The notes beneath the pieces were generated by a model that was not told where the DNA came from, did no database searches, and worked only from the letters and a program-made list of their open reading frames with translations. A program made the translations under genes and the position numbers. A stretch of DNA of 64,000 bases from JAEWSN01 sp942493335. Its GTDB lineage: Bacteria > Bacillota > Clostridia > DSM-8532. The stretch covers positions 496,001-560,000 of the forward strand of contig OW818693.1 in the NCBI GenBank assembly GCA_942493335.1, written 5' to 3'. This document shows, in pieces, positions 1 through 7,757 of this stretch. Positions within the stretch are counted from its first letter, which is position 1, and each line of letters begins with the position of its first letter.

Positions 1-566
1 ATGCTTTTCAAGCCGCCAAGCACATCGAATCCCGCATTGCAGAAGGCGGAAATGGAATGCCAGACACCAAAGTAGACTCCTTGGAGGCCGTAGCGGGGAA
101 CGAATGCGATGGAGAGCAATACAGCCCCGATGAACTCAATGACAAAGACGGCCTTCACAACGCCTCGGATCAAGCGGACGGAGTCCTGCCAGTCAAAGGT
201 GTTCAGGGATTCCTGTGCCAGCACCATCGATTTGAGGCCGGTTTTGCGACGCATCATCGCGATGAAGAAGGTCATCAGGGTGATGAGGCCAAGCCCCCCA
301 ACCTGGATCAAGGCAAGGATGACGATCTCGCCGAACAGGGAATAATGATCCCCTGTATCGAATACGACGAGTCCTGTGACGCAGGTCGCCGAGGTGGAGG
401 TATACAGGGCATCGATGAAAGGCGTCGCTTCGTGTGTCTCACTGCTGATCGGGAATGTCAGGATGATTGCACCAATCAGGATGACCATGAAGAAACTGAT
501 GAATACCACAATCGGGGGAGAGATGCCTGTTGCTTTTTTCTGCATCAGTCTTAGGAATCTGCTCAT
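1..566 (-). CDS. ktrB: KtrB/TrkH-family potassium uptake membrane subunit (C-terminus outside window)
   Basis: Partial gene, reading out of the window at base 1; 188 codons are visible. The reverse-strand translation begins MSRFLRLMQKKATG and contains a first membrane helix (PPIVVFISFFMVILIGAIIL), the selectivity-filter-like stretch TSTSATCVTGL of the first pore loop at about residues 55-65, a Gly-rich helix (VGGLGLITLMTFF), and HSISAFCNAGFD, the second pore loop typical of KtrB/TrkH. The family forms the K+-conducting dimer of Ktr/Trk systems, gated by a cytoplasmic RCK subunit (KtrA/TrkA), which is not visible here. The ATG at 564-566 is chosen because the homologous N-terminus begins there; the Shine-Dalgarno is weak. 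A good sigma-A promoter lies about 80 bp upstream, with a perfect inverted repeat in the leader. KtrB rather than TrkH is the better guess from the short N-terminus, but the rest of the protein is needed to be sure. Confidence 0.88.
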   Translation of the reverse strand, partial: MSRFLRLMQKKATGISPPIVVFISFFMVILIGAIILTFPISSETHEATPFIDALYTSTSATCVTGLVVFDTGDHYSLFGEIVILALIQVGGLGLITLMTFFIAMMRRKTGLKSMVLAQESLNTFDWQDSVRLIRGVVKAVFVIEFIGAVLLSIAFVPRYGLQGVYFGVWHSISAFCNAGFDVLGGLKS

Positions 567-609
567 GATGTCTGTCCGCCTGTCCCGCGCCCATGCGCAT
601 CGTTGCCGT

Positions 610-630
610 AAGGCAGGCGCCGCCTGCCTT
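610..630 (-). repeat. 10-bp perfect inverted repeat in ktrB leader
   Basis: Arms AAGGCAGGCG and CGCCTGCCTT flank a single C. The palindrome sits between the ktrB promoter and its start codon, so it is either a DNA operator or a hairpin in the short mRNA leader. No T-run follows on the minus strand, so it is not an intrinsic terminator. Confidence 0.6.
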
Positions 631-643
631 TGAATCTTGTTCT

Positions 644-672
644 ACTATACTGAAAAGAAGCGGGAAAAGCAA
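644..672 (-). promoter_or_regulatory. Sigma-A promoter of ktrB
   Basis: On the minus strand TTGCTT is followed by 17 bases and TATAGT. Spacing is ideal and the position, about 80 bp upstream of the ktrB start, fits. Confidence 0.65.
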
Positions 673-771
673 ATTGTTCCAGCGTAAACCCACATTCCGG
701 GAACAGCGGAAACTCCATGAGCAAAAGCATGCTCTTCCGCCTGAAAAAACTGTTTTCTTCCTGATGTTTTC

Positions 772-800
772 TTGACTGCATCCAACAACTGTGATAATTT
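772..800 (+). promoter_or_regulatory. Sigma-A promoter of the OadG-like gene
   Basis: TTGACT, 17-base spacer, TAATTT, ending 47 bp before the ATG. It lies back to back with the ktrB promoter. Confidence 0.6.
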
Positions 801-847
801 TAACTGGTCAATCATATGACCAACCCATAACTCAGGGAGGTATTCAC

Positions 848-1231
848 ATGGACATCCAGGATCAGTCCCTGCTCAGCGGAAACGGACTGTTTGCCGTGCT
901 CATGACAGCAGGCATCCTTTTGGTTCTTGTTATCGTCATCGTTGCAGGTATTCTCAGAAACAAAAGGAAGAAAGCCGAAGCCGGCCTGACACCCATTGCA
1001 ACTTCAACAAATGGTGGTTCTGGCCTTTCCACCGCTTCCCTGGCATCCGATCCGATGGCTGCCAATTCGGAAGGGGACGAGGAAGAAACGCTTGCTGCAA
1101 TCATGGCAGCCATCTCCATCATCCTTGCCGACGGAAACGGTTTCCGTCTCCGTTCCATCCGTCGCACGAGCAGGAACACACCGGCCTGGAACACCTCCGG
1201 CAGGGATGAGTATCTGGCGACAAGGCTATAA
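848..1231 (+). CDS. OadG-like small membrane subunit of a sodium-pumping decarboxylase, orphan
   Basis: A 127-residue protein with one N-terminal membrane helix (residues about 13-35, LFAVLMTAGILLVLVIVIVA) followed by a basic stop-transfer patch (RNKRKK), a Ser/Thr/Ala-rich linker and a conserved C-terminal block: EEETLAAIMAAISIIL, then FRLRSIRR and PAWNTSGR. That C-terminal pattern is seen in gamma subunits (OadG) of oxaloacetate/methylmalonyl-CoA decarboxylase sodium pumps, where the subunit helps assemble the membrane complex. The ATG at 848 is preferred over an upstream in-frame start because it follows AGGGAGG at a normal distance. The alpha (biotin-dependent carboxyltransferase) and beta (membrane pump) subunits are not adjacent: next comes pta. 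The gene either serves a pump encoded elsewhere or has another role. Confidence 0.72.
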   Translation: MDIQDQSLLSGNGLFAVLMTAGILLVLVIVIVAGILRNKRKKAEAGLTPIATSTNGGSGLSTASLASDPMAANSEGDEEETLAAIMAAISIILADGNGFRLRSIRRTSRNTPAWNTSGRDEYLATRL

Positions 1232-1360
1232 GCTGCAATCTCATCATCTGCCGTTTCATCTGTGGCGAATCGGCGCTGAGGAAAACAGCCTCGCCATAAG
1301 TGGGACTTCTGGCGTCACAAACAGAATTCTATGACCTGATACCATTTATTCCATGCCATC

Positions 1361-1388
1361 TTGTATACAAAAAACAGTATGATATAAT
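1361..1388 (+). promoter_or_regulatory. Sigma-A promoter of pta-ackA
   Basis: TTGTAT, 16-base spacer, consensus TATAAT. It implies an untranslated leader of about 200 nt before pta. Confidence 0.65.
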
Positions 1389-1592
1389 GTAACCTGTCCG
1401 GGGCATTGCGCGCGAATTTGACAGGATCACACCGTCCCGTTTCGGGCCGAATCCGGAATCTGTTCCGCGGAGAGGTTTTCAGCGGGACTGTTTTTCATGG
1501 ATTCCGTTTCCGGATGACACATCATGGTAATGATTCCGTAGGCCCGAAGGGCCGCGAGCGGACATGCCGAAGCAGTGAAAGGGGCACTTCCT
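1389..1592 (+). other. Long untranslated leader of pta
   Basis: About 200 nt between the promoter and the pta start with no supported gene. It holds several short hairpins (CCCG-TTT-CGGG near 1436; GGCCC-GAA-GGGCC near 1542; a CCTGTC/GACAGG pair enclosing 1393-1425). I recognise no known riboswitch class in it. Confidence 0.35.
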
Positions 1593-2594
1593 ATGAGCGA
1601 CTTTCTCAAGCGGATCATCGAACGCGCCAACAACGATCTGAAAACCATCGTCCTGCCCGAATCCACCGACATCCGCACCCTGAAGGCTGCCGCCATGGTC
1701 CAGGAACAGGGCTTCGCCCGAATTGTCCTCGTCGGCGACCGAAAAGCCATGGAAACCCTCGGTTCCGGGCTCGATTTCTCAAAAGCCTCTTTTGTGAATC
1801 CCGAAACTTCCGACAAATTCGAAACCTATGCGGACGCCTTTTATGAAATGCGCAAGGCAAAGGGCATGACGCCTGAAAAAGCCCGCGAAATCATGAAGGA
1901 TCCGCTTTACTGGGGTGTCATGATGGTGAAGATGGGGGAGGCCGACGGCATGGTATCCGGCGCCATCCACTCCACCGCCGACACGCTCCGCCCGGCCTTG
2001 CAGATTCTGAAGACCGCACCTGGCACAAAGCTGGTCTCCGCCTTCTTCGTCATGGTGGTTCCGGATTGCGAATACGGCAAGGACGGCGCCTTCATCTATG
2101 CTGACAGTGGTCTCGTGGAAAATCCGAGCGCCGAGGAACTGGCTGAAATCGCCATCTCCTCCGCCGCAACCTGCGAAAATCTGCTGGAGACCCAGGCCCG
2201 TGTCGCCATGCTTTCCTACTCCAGCTATGGCAGCGCCAAGAATCCGCTGGTCGACAAGGTCGTCGAAGCCACCCGCATCGCAAAGGAAAAGGCGCCAAAC
2301 ATCCTGATCGACGGCGAGCTTCAGGTCGATGCGGCCATCGTCCCCGCCATTGCGGCCTCCAAGGCTGCGGCAAGCCCGCTGAAGGGAATGGCCAATGTCC
2401 TGGTGTTCCCGGATCTCAATTCCGGCAACATCTCCTACAAGCTCACCCAGCGTCTGGCCAAGGCGGAGGCATACGGCCCCGTCACACAGGGCATTGCGCG
2501 TCCGGTCAACGACCTCTCCCGCGGCTGCTCTGCCGAAGACATCGTCGGCGTCGTCGCCATCACGGCCGTTCAGGCACAGGGCGTGAAGGCCTGA
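1593..2594 (+). CDS. pta: Phosphate acetyltransferase
   Basis: A 333-residue cytoplasmic enzyme that interconverts acetyl-CoA and acetyl phosphate; with the next gene (acetate kinase) it makes ATP and acetate in fermentation. The whole protein matches the single-domain Pta family in length and motif order: an N-terminal LPESTD block, DGMVSGAIHSTADTLRPALQ in the centre, and FPDLNSGNISYKLTQRL near the C-terminus. There is no N-terminal BioD-like regulatory domain, so this is the short Firmicutes form. The ATG at 1593 is used because GAAAGGGG lies 8 bases upstream; the in-frame GTG at 1575 overlaps that ribosome binding site. It is co-oriented with ackA with a 159-bp gap lacking a clear terminator. 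Confidence 0.96.
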   Translation: MSDFLKRIIERANNDLKTIVLPESTDIRTLKAAAMVQEQGFARIVLVGDRKAMETLGSGLDFSKASFVNPETSDKFETYADAFYEMRKAKGMTPEKAREIMKDPLYWGVMMVKMGEADGMVSGAIHSTADTLRPALQILKTAPGTKLVSAFFVMVVPDCEYGKDGAFIYADSGLVENPSAEELAEIAISSAATCENLLETQARVAMLSYSSYGSAKNPLVDKVVEATRIAKEKAPNILIDGELQVDAAIVPAIAASKAAASPLKGMANVLVFPDLNSGNISYKLTQRLAKAEAYGPVTQGIARPVNDLSRGCSAEDIVGVVAITAVQAQGVKA

Positions 2595-2629
2595 GTCCGG
2601 CTCTCCGAACCTGACTGTGAAAGCTTGAA

Positions 2630-2680
2630 CTTGTCGTTCCGAACCTGCGCCCGAATGCCTGTTCTTGTCGTTCCGAACCT
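2630..2680 (+). repeat. 17-bp direct repeat pair between pta and ackA
   Basis: The 17-mer CTTGTCGTTCCGAACCT occurs at 2630-2646 and again at 2664-2680; a related CTCTCCGAACCTG precedes it at about 2611. A small hairpin (AACGGC/GCCGTT, 2720-2736) lies just before the ackA ribosome binding site. Function unknown; it may be an intercistronic mRNA element. Confidence 0.5.
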
Positions 2681-2753
2681 ACATGAAAAGATCCTTACGG
2701 ATCATGACCGGGATAAAACAACGGCGAAAAGCCGTTCCGGAGAGGAAGCAGTT

Positions 2754-3947
2754 ATGAACGTTCTGGTGATCAACGCAGGGAGTTCCTCCCTCAAGTACCA
2801 ACTCATCGACATGCAGCACAATGTGGTTCTGGCCAAGGGTCTGTGCGATCGGATCGGCATTGAGGGGTCCCTCATCAAGCAGAAGGCCGACGACGGTCGC
2901 GAAATCGTCCGTACGGTGCCGATGAAGCGCCATTCCGATGCCATCGCGGAGCTGGTGAAGGAACTTACCGGCGAAGCCTGCGGCGTCATATCCAATATGG
3001 ACGAGATCACGGCGGTCGGCCACCGTGTGGTGCATGGGGGAGAGAAATTCTTCAAGTCCGTCGTCATCGACGAGGCGGTCATGAAGATCCTTGAGGAATG
3101 CAATGAACTTGCGCCCCTCCACAATCCGCCGAACATCACCGGCATCCGTGCCTGTGAGGAAATCATGCCCGGGAAGTCCCAGGTCGCCGTGTTCGACACC
3201 GCGTTCCACCAGACCATGCCGAATTATGCCTACATGTATGCGCTTCCCTATGAGTTCTACCAGAAGTACAAGATGCGCAAGTACGGCTTCCATGGCACCT
3301 CCCACAAGTTCGTGGCGCAGCGTGCCGCAGCCTTCCTCGGCAAACCCCTGGAAAGCCTGAAGATCATCACCTGCCATCTCGGCAACGGTTCCTCGCTCGC
3401 AGCCATCAGCGGCGGCAAGGTGCTGGATACTTCCATGGGCTTCACGCCGCTGGACGGTCTGGCCATGGGCACCCGCTGCGGCACCATCGATCCGGCCGTT
3501 GTCACATTTTTGATGAAAAAAGAAGGCATCGACGCCGAGAAAATGGATACCATCATGAACAAGCAGTCCGGCATGCTCGGTGTGTCCGGCGTCTCCAGCG
3601 ACTTCCGTGATCTGCATGATGCGCTGGATGCCGGCAATGAGCGCGCGAAGCTCGCCCTGGACATCTTCACCTACCAGGTGCGTAAATTCATCGGCTCCTA
3701 TGCGGCCGCCATGGACGGACTGGATGCGATCGTATTCACGGCCGGTATTGGCGAAAACAATCCCTATGTCCGTTTTGAAGCCACCAAGGGTCTGGATTTC
3801 ATGGGCGTCGTCGTGGATGCCGCCAAAAATGAACTCCGCGGCGACGAACGCGACATCAGCGCGGATGGCGCTCGTGTCCGCACGCTGGTCATTCCGACCA
3901 ACGAAGAACTCGCCATCGCCCGGGAAACGGTTGCCCTGCTCGGCTGA
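2754..3947 (+). CDS. ackA: Acetate kinase
   Basis: A 397-residue member of the ASKHA fold that transfers phosphate from acetyl phosphate to ADP. Visible motifs are the N-terminal MNVLVINAGSSSLKYQLID phosphate loop, GHRVVHGG, FDTAFH, YGFHGTSH, HLGNGSS, the MGFTPLDGLAMGTRCGTIDP block and a C-terminal GIGEN. The reading frame stays open for 43 codons upstream, but the ATG at 2754 follows GAGAGGAAG and gives the exact family N-terminus. It completes the Pta-AckA acetate pathway with the upstream gene. A strong GC-rich hairpin terminator follows, and a group II intron is inserted immediately after that hairpin. Confidence 0.97.
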   Translation: MNVLVINAGSSSLKYQLIDMQHNVVLAKGLCDRIGIEGSLIKQKADDGREIVRTVPMKRHSDAIAELVKELTGEACGVISNMDEITAVGHRVVHGGEKFFKSVVIDEAVMKILEECNELAPLHNPPNITGIRACEEIMPGKSQVAVFDTAFHQTMPNYAYMYALPYEFYQKYKMRKYGFHGTSHKFVAQRAAAFLGKPLESLKIITCHLGNGSSLAAISGGKVLDTSMGFTPLDGLAMGTRCGTIDPAVVTFLMKKEGIDAEKMDTIMNKQSGMLGVSGVSSDFRDLHDALDAGNERAKLALDIFTYQVRKFIGSYAAAMDGLDAIVFTAGIGENNPYVRFEATKGLDFMGVVVDAAKNELRGDERDISADGARVRTLVIPTNEELAIARETVALLG

Positions 3948-4072
3948 GACGATTGTGCCGGATGGACGGCAGAATCAGATAGGCGACAGCATCAGACCAA
4001 AGATGGAACTCGAAAGGTAATGGAACCAGACAGTTGATTGAATCATACACAACCAGCACCCCTCGTTTTTCA

Positions 4073-4110
4073 GGGCGGCCGGACCGGAAACGGAACCGGC
4101 CGCCCTTCCT
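4073..4110 (+). terminator. Intrinsic terminator of pta-ackA
   Basis: Perfect 10-bp stem GGGCGGCCGG/CCGGCCGCCC (4073-4082 with 4096-4105), followed by a T-rich TTCCTTC. The group II intron begins 8 nt after the stem. Confidence 0.7.
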
Positions 4111-4113
4111 TCA

Positions 4114-6031
4114 GTGCGCGCGGCATGCGCGCGTTCTTGGCGGTGAAAGTCCGCTATGGAGGTTGATAGCACCAACCATTAGCCAAAGGCAAGGGTGTCC
4201 ATCGCGAGGTGGAATCTGAAGGAAGCCGGAGGCAAAATCCCGGCCTGACGAACAGAAATCGCATACAAGGCATCCCAAGTCGGACGAGCTTGCTGAACAA
4301 AGCGAAGTCCAATGCTATACGAGGCAAAGGGTGTATATGCGGCAGGTAGATGGGATGAAGGAACGCGAGCTTACCCGTGGAGATCTGGCTTGTACGTCGT
4401 GGATGTTTTTTTTTCAGAGACGACAACCCGTACCGGGAGGTACGGCTGAACAGCCAGAAGTCAGCAGAGGCCATAGTACCGGCTGGTTCGAAACAGACGG
4501 GAAGGGCCGAACATCAGGAGGTTTCCAGAGCACATGAAAGTCTCGAAGGATTCGCAACGACAGCAGACAACTTCATATGAAGGTCGTCCGTGGCGGGTAG
4601 GGGTGGAACCCCGAGAGGAAACGGAGGCGCTGAGCAATCCACCGGCGACGCATGGAGGAGGAAACGGGACCAAGTCAGACGGGCAGACGCTGATGGAAAG
4701 GATTCTCGCCAAAGACAACATGACAGCAGCATTCAAGCGGGTGAAATCCAATAAGGGAAGCCATGGAGTCGACGGGATGCAGGTCGATGAACTTCGAACC
4801 CACCTGTGGGCCGAGTGGCCGAACTACCGTCAGCAATTGCTCGAAGGGGATTACACTCCCCAAGCCGTAAGGAAGGTAGAAATACCGAAACCGAACGGAG
4901 GAACCCGACAACTTGGGATACCAACCGTCATGGACAGACTCATCCAACAGGCTATTGCCCAAGCCCTGACTCCGGTATTCGACCCGGGATTCTCGGCGTC
5001 GAGTTACGGATTCCGCCCGAAGAAAAGTGCGCACGATGCAATCAAGGCAGCATGCGCATATGTTCAGGAAGGGCACGGGACAGTGGTGGAGATGGACCTC
5101 GAAAAGTTCTTCGACCGGGTCAACCACGACAAACTCATGTCGCTGGTGGCGAGGAAGGTGGACGACAAGCGTGTGCTGCGCCTGATACGCAAGTATTTGG
5201 AGGCAGGCATTCTCGAGAACGGGGTCGAGGTCAGAAATGAAATAGGCACGCCGCAAGGTGGTCCGCTCAGCCCGTTACTGACCAACATTCTGCTGGATGA
5301 ACTGGACAAGGAACTGGAACGGCGAGGACACCGGTTCTGCCGGTATGCGGATGACTTCCAAATCTATGTGAAGAGCCGCAAAGCGGGAAACCGGGCGAAA
5401 GAAAGCATTACGTGTTTTCTGGAGGGAAGGCTCAAACTCAAGGTGAACCGGGAAAAGAGTCTGGTGGGAAGTGTGTACCGGAGTAAGTTTCTGGGATTCT
5501 CTTTTCGAAAGGTTCCGAAGACCGGGGAGATTAGGGCGAGAGTCCACCCGAAATCCTATGGCCGTTTCAAGGACAAGGTGCGTGCATGTACGTCCAGAAG
5601 CAGGTCGGAAAGTATGGAAGTCAAGCGGGATAAACTGAACCGGCTCGTGAAGGGCTGGGCAGGGTATTTCAAACTGGCAGACATGAAAACCCCGGCTTCG
5701 CAATTGGATGAATGGATGCGGAGACGCATCCGCATGTGCTGGTGGAAACAGTGGAAGAGGATTCGAACCAAGCATGACCATTTGGTCAGGCTTGGTGTTG
5801 AAAACTCAAAAGCATGGGAATTCGCCAACACAAGAAAGAGCTACTGGCGAACAGCCGGTAGCCCAATCCTGGGTACATCTTTGACGAATCGTTATCTCAA
5901 GGAATTTGGATTTATCTTTCTGACTGACTGTCTTTCAACCAAATGACCCTGATGAACCGCCGTATACCGAACGGTACGTACGGTGGTGTGAGAGGTCGGC
6001 GGCCCGACTAACGGGCCGCCTCCTACTCGAT
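4114..6031 (+). mobile_element. Complete group II intron (about 1.9 kb)
   Basis: The 5' end is GTGCG at 4114, matching the GUGYG consensus. An ORF-less domain I-III region of about 400 nt follows, then the intron-encoded protein (4534-5946). After its stop comes a domain V-like hairpin (about 5950-5986, ACCGCCGTATACCG with matching CGGTACGTACGGTGGT) and domain VI as a 9-bp stem GGCGGCCCG/CGGGCCGCC with an unpaired A. The 3' end CTACTCGAT at 6031 satisfies the AY rule. The element appears intact. It sits immediately after the ackA intrinsic terminator and upstream of the lysC promoter, the insertion preference described for bacterial class C introns; the class itself was not established. Ends are placed by consensus and may shift by a few bases. 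Confidence 0.85.
4534..5946 (+). CDS. ltrA: Group II intron-encoded reverse transcriptase/maturase
   Basis: A 470-residue protein with the reverse transcriptase fingers-palm (residues about 50-330) and a maturase X domain. Visible motifs: KGSHGVDGM, YTPQAVRKVEIPKPNGGTR, FRPKKSAHDAI, MDLEKFFDRVNHD, GTPQGGPLSPLL, the catalytic RYADD, and the maturase motif GWAGYFKLA. The C-terminus ends shortly after WRTAGSPILGTSLTNRYL with no HNH endonuclease domain. The protein splices its host intron RNA and copies it at the target; without the nuclease, such introns normally use nicked or replicating DNA. GGAGG lies 12 bases before the ATG, somewhat far but usual for these proteins. No frameshift or stop interrupts it, so it is probably active. 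Confidence 0.95.
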   Translation: MKVSKDSQRQQTTSYEGRPWRVGVEPREETEALSNPPATHGGGNGTKSDGQTLMERILAKDNMTAAFKRVKSNKGSHGVDGMQVDELRTHLWAEWPNYRQQLLEGDYTPQAVRKVEIPKPNGGTRQLGIPTVMDRLIQQAIAQALTPVFDPGFSASSYGFRPKKSAHDAIKAACAYVQEGHGTVVEMDLEKFFDRVNHDKLMSLVARKVDDKRVLRLIRKYLEAGILENGVEVRNEIGTPQGGPLSPLLTNILLDELDKELERRGHRFCRYADDFQIYVKSRKAGNRAKESITCFLEGRLKLKVNREKSLVGSVYRSKFLGFSFRKVPKTGEIRARVHPKSYGRFKDKVRACTSRSRSESMEVKRDKLNRLVKGWAGYFKLADMKTPASQLDEWMRRRIRMCWWKQWKRIRTKHDHLVRLGVENSKAWEFANTRKSYWRTAGSPILGTSLTNRYLKEFGFIFLTDCLSTK

Positions 6032-6049
6032 AACGAAGCGCTGCGGTCG

Positions 6050-6079
6050 TTGACAATTCCTTGACAACCGTTCTACAAT
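6050..6079 (+). promoter_or_regulatory. Sigma-A promoter of lysC
   Basis: Consensus TTGACA, 18-base spacer, TACAAT. It lies 19 bp beyond the intron end, so the intron insertion leaves it intact. Confidence 0.65.
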
Positions 6080-6200
6080 AATCATTACGATGGGTCATTC
6101 CCCAATCCCATGCGTCTTTTACAGTAAAGAAGCGCCGTTCACGTGTTACTCACGCATTGGTGAATGGGTCGGAAATTCAGACATCCAGGAGGACACCAGC

Positions 6201-7574
6201 ATGAAGGTATGTAAATTTGGCGGCACGTCGATGGCGAGCGCGGAACAGATACAAAAAGTCTGCCAGATCGTCACCTCGGATCCGGATCGTCGGGTCGTCG
6301 TTGTTTCCGCTCCCGGAAAACGCTTCGACAAGGATACCAAAATTACGGACATGCTGATCGATTGTGCGGAGAAGTACCTGACGAACAAGGATTATGAACC
6401 AGCCCTTGCGAACATTGTACTGCGTTATGCGGAGATCGCGCGGGATCTGAACCTCGACGACGAGGTGGTCCGTGACATCGAAAACAACCTGCGCACCCGC
6501 GTGGTGATGGGCTATGATTCCGACGCGAAATTCATGGATCGCATGAAGGCGGCCGGGGAGGACAACGCCGCCAGACTGGTCGCCCAGTATCTCCGCAAGA
6601 TCGGCCATCGCGCGCACTATGTGAATCCGAAGGACGTCGGGCTGTTCCTCAGTGACGAATTCGGCAACGCCCGCGTACTCCCGCAATCCTTCAAGAACCT
6701 CACAAAGCTGAAGGACATGGACGGCATCGTCGTGTTCCCCGGCTTCTTCGGCTATTCCCTTTCCGGAGATGTGGTCACCTTTTCCCGCGGCGGGTCGGAC
6801 ATCACAGGTTCCATCCTTGCCGCAGCCCTCGAAGTACAGGTCTACGAGAACTTTACGGACGTCGATTCCGTTTTTGTCGCGAATCCGCGTCTTATCAAGA
6901 ATCCGGCGGCCATTTCGGAACTGACCTACCGCGAAATGCGCGAGCTTTCCTATGCGGGTTTCAGCGTCCTTCACGAGGAAACGCTTGAACCCGTCTTCCA
7001 GCGCGGCATCCCGGTCAACATCCGAAATACGAACAATCCGGACGCACCCGGCACACTCATCACGCCGGTCCGTTCCAGGGGCTTCGACATCCCGCTGTCC
7101 GGGATTGCAGGCGACAAGGGTTTCTGCAGCATCAATATCAACAAGTACATGATGAACCGGGAGATCGGTTTCGGCCGAAAGGTGCTCCAGATTCTCGAGG
7201 AGGAGTTTGTTCCCTTCGAACACATGCCTTCCGGAATCGACGACATCTCCATCATCGTCCGCACACAGCATCTGGACAGTGAAAAGAAAAGCCGTATCAT
7301 GGAACGGATTTCGAAAGAACTCAGGGTCGACAGCATCAGCTTCGAGTACGATCTGGCACTCGTCATGGTCGTCGGTGAAGGCATGAAGCACCGGGTCGGC
7401 GTCACCACGCGCGTTTCGAAGGCGCTGGCTGAACACGGCATCAACATCCGCATGATCAACCAGGGTTCTTCCGAGGTGAGCATCATGTTCGGTGTGAACG
7501 AAGCCGATGTGGATCGGGCGGTCATCGCCATCTATGACGAATTCTTTGGAGAGAACGCGGAACTCCGCAACTGA
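6201..7574 (+). CDS. lysC: Aspartate kinase
   Basis: A 457-residue cytoplasmic kinase making L-4-aspartyl phosphate, first step to lysine, threonine and methionine. The N-terminus MKVCKFGGTSMAS is the amino-acid kinase signature; FSRGGSDITGS and YENFTDVDSVFVANPRLI are the substrate and nucleotide loops. The C-terminus holds two ACT domains (about residues 310-457), including VVGEGMKHRVGVTTRVSKAL and INIRMINQGSSEVSIMFGV, the allosteric inhibitor-binding module. There is no fused homoserine dehydrogenase. The frame is open upstream, but ATG 6201 follows CAGGAGGA and starts exactly at the family N-terminus. No leader long enough for a lysine riboswitch is present. It is monocistronic: its own promoter and terminator flank it. 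Confidence 0.95.
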   Translation: MKVCKFGGTSMASAEQIQKVCQIVTSDPDRRVVVVSAPGKRFDKDTKITDMLIDCAEKYLTNKDYEPALANIVLRYAEIARDLNLDDEVVRDIENNLRTRVVMGYDSDAKFMDRMKAAGEDNAARLVAQYLRKIGHRAHYVNPKDVGLFLSDEFGNARVLPQSFKNLTKLKDMDGIVVFPGFFGYSLSGDVVTFSRGGSDITGSILAAALEVQVYENFTDVDSVFVANPRLIKNPAAISELTYREMRELSYAGFSVLHEETLEPVFQRGIPVNIRNTNNPDAPGTLITPVRSRGFDIPLSGIAGDKGFCSININKYMMNREIGFGRKVLQILEEEFVPFEHMPSGIDDISIIVRTQHLDSEKKSRIMERISKELRVDSISFEYDLALVMVVGEGMKHRVGVTTRVSKALAEHGINIRMINQGSSEVSIMFGVNEADVDRAVIAIYDEFFGENAELRN

Positions 7575-7612
7575 GGCTGATTTGACGGATGCGGATCGAA
7601 GGATTACGATAG

Positions 7613-7645
7613 GGAGGACCCGCACCATGCGGGCTCTCCTTTTTG
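7613..7645 (+). terminator. Intrinsic terminator of lysC
   Basis: GGAG..CCCGC stem paired with GCGGG..CTCC around an ACCAT loop, followed by TTTTTG. Confidence 0.75.
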
Positions 7646-7757
7646 TTTGCAGGATTCCCGGCAACCGGCAATATCGCCGAACTGAAGGGATATCCTGAAT
7701 CGCTGCTTGCAGAATCAAACGCACATACTTAAGAAATTCCATGCTGAAGAGGGCAAA

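Noticed and set aside
57..781. Plus-strand ORFs of up to 165 codons at the start of the window
   Set aside because: They mirror the KtrB frame on the minus strand; only the minus frame gives membrane helices and pore-loop motifs.
2571..2580. Single GTTCAG in pta, and another at 30032, as extra SARP sites
   Set aside because: Isolated hexamers without an 11-bp partner or a -10 at the right distance; expected by chance.
2679..3617. Long minus-strand ORF of 312 codons opposite ackA
   Set aside because: His/Asp/Gly-rich shadow of acetate kinase; no ribosome binding site or family resemblance.
6080..6200. Lysine riboswitch upstream of aspartate kinase
   Set aside because: The leader is about 115 nt and lacks the conserved lysine-riboswitch core; too short.
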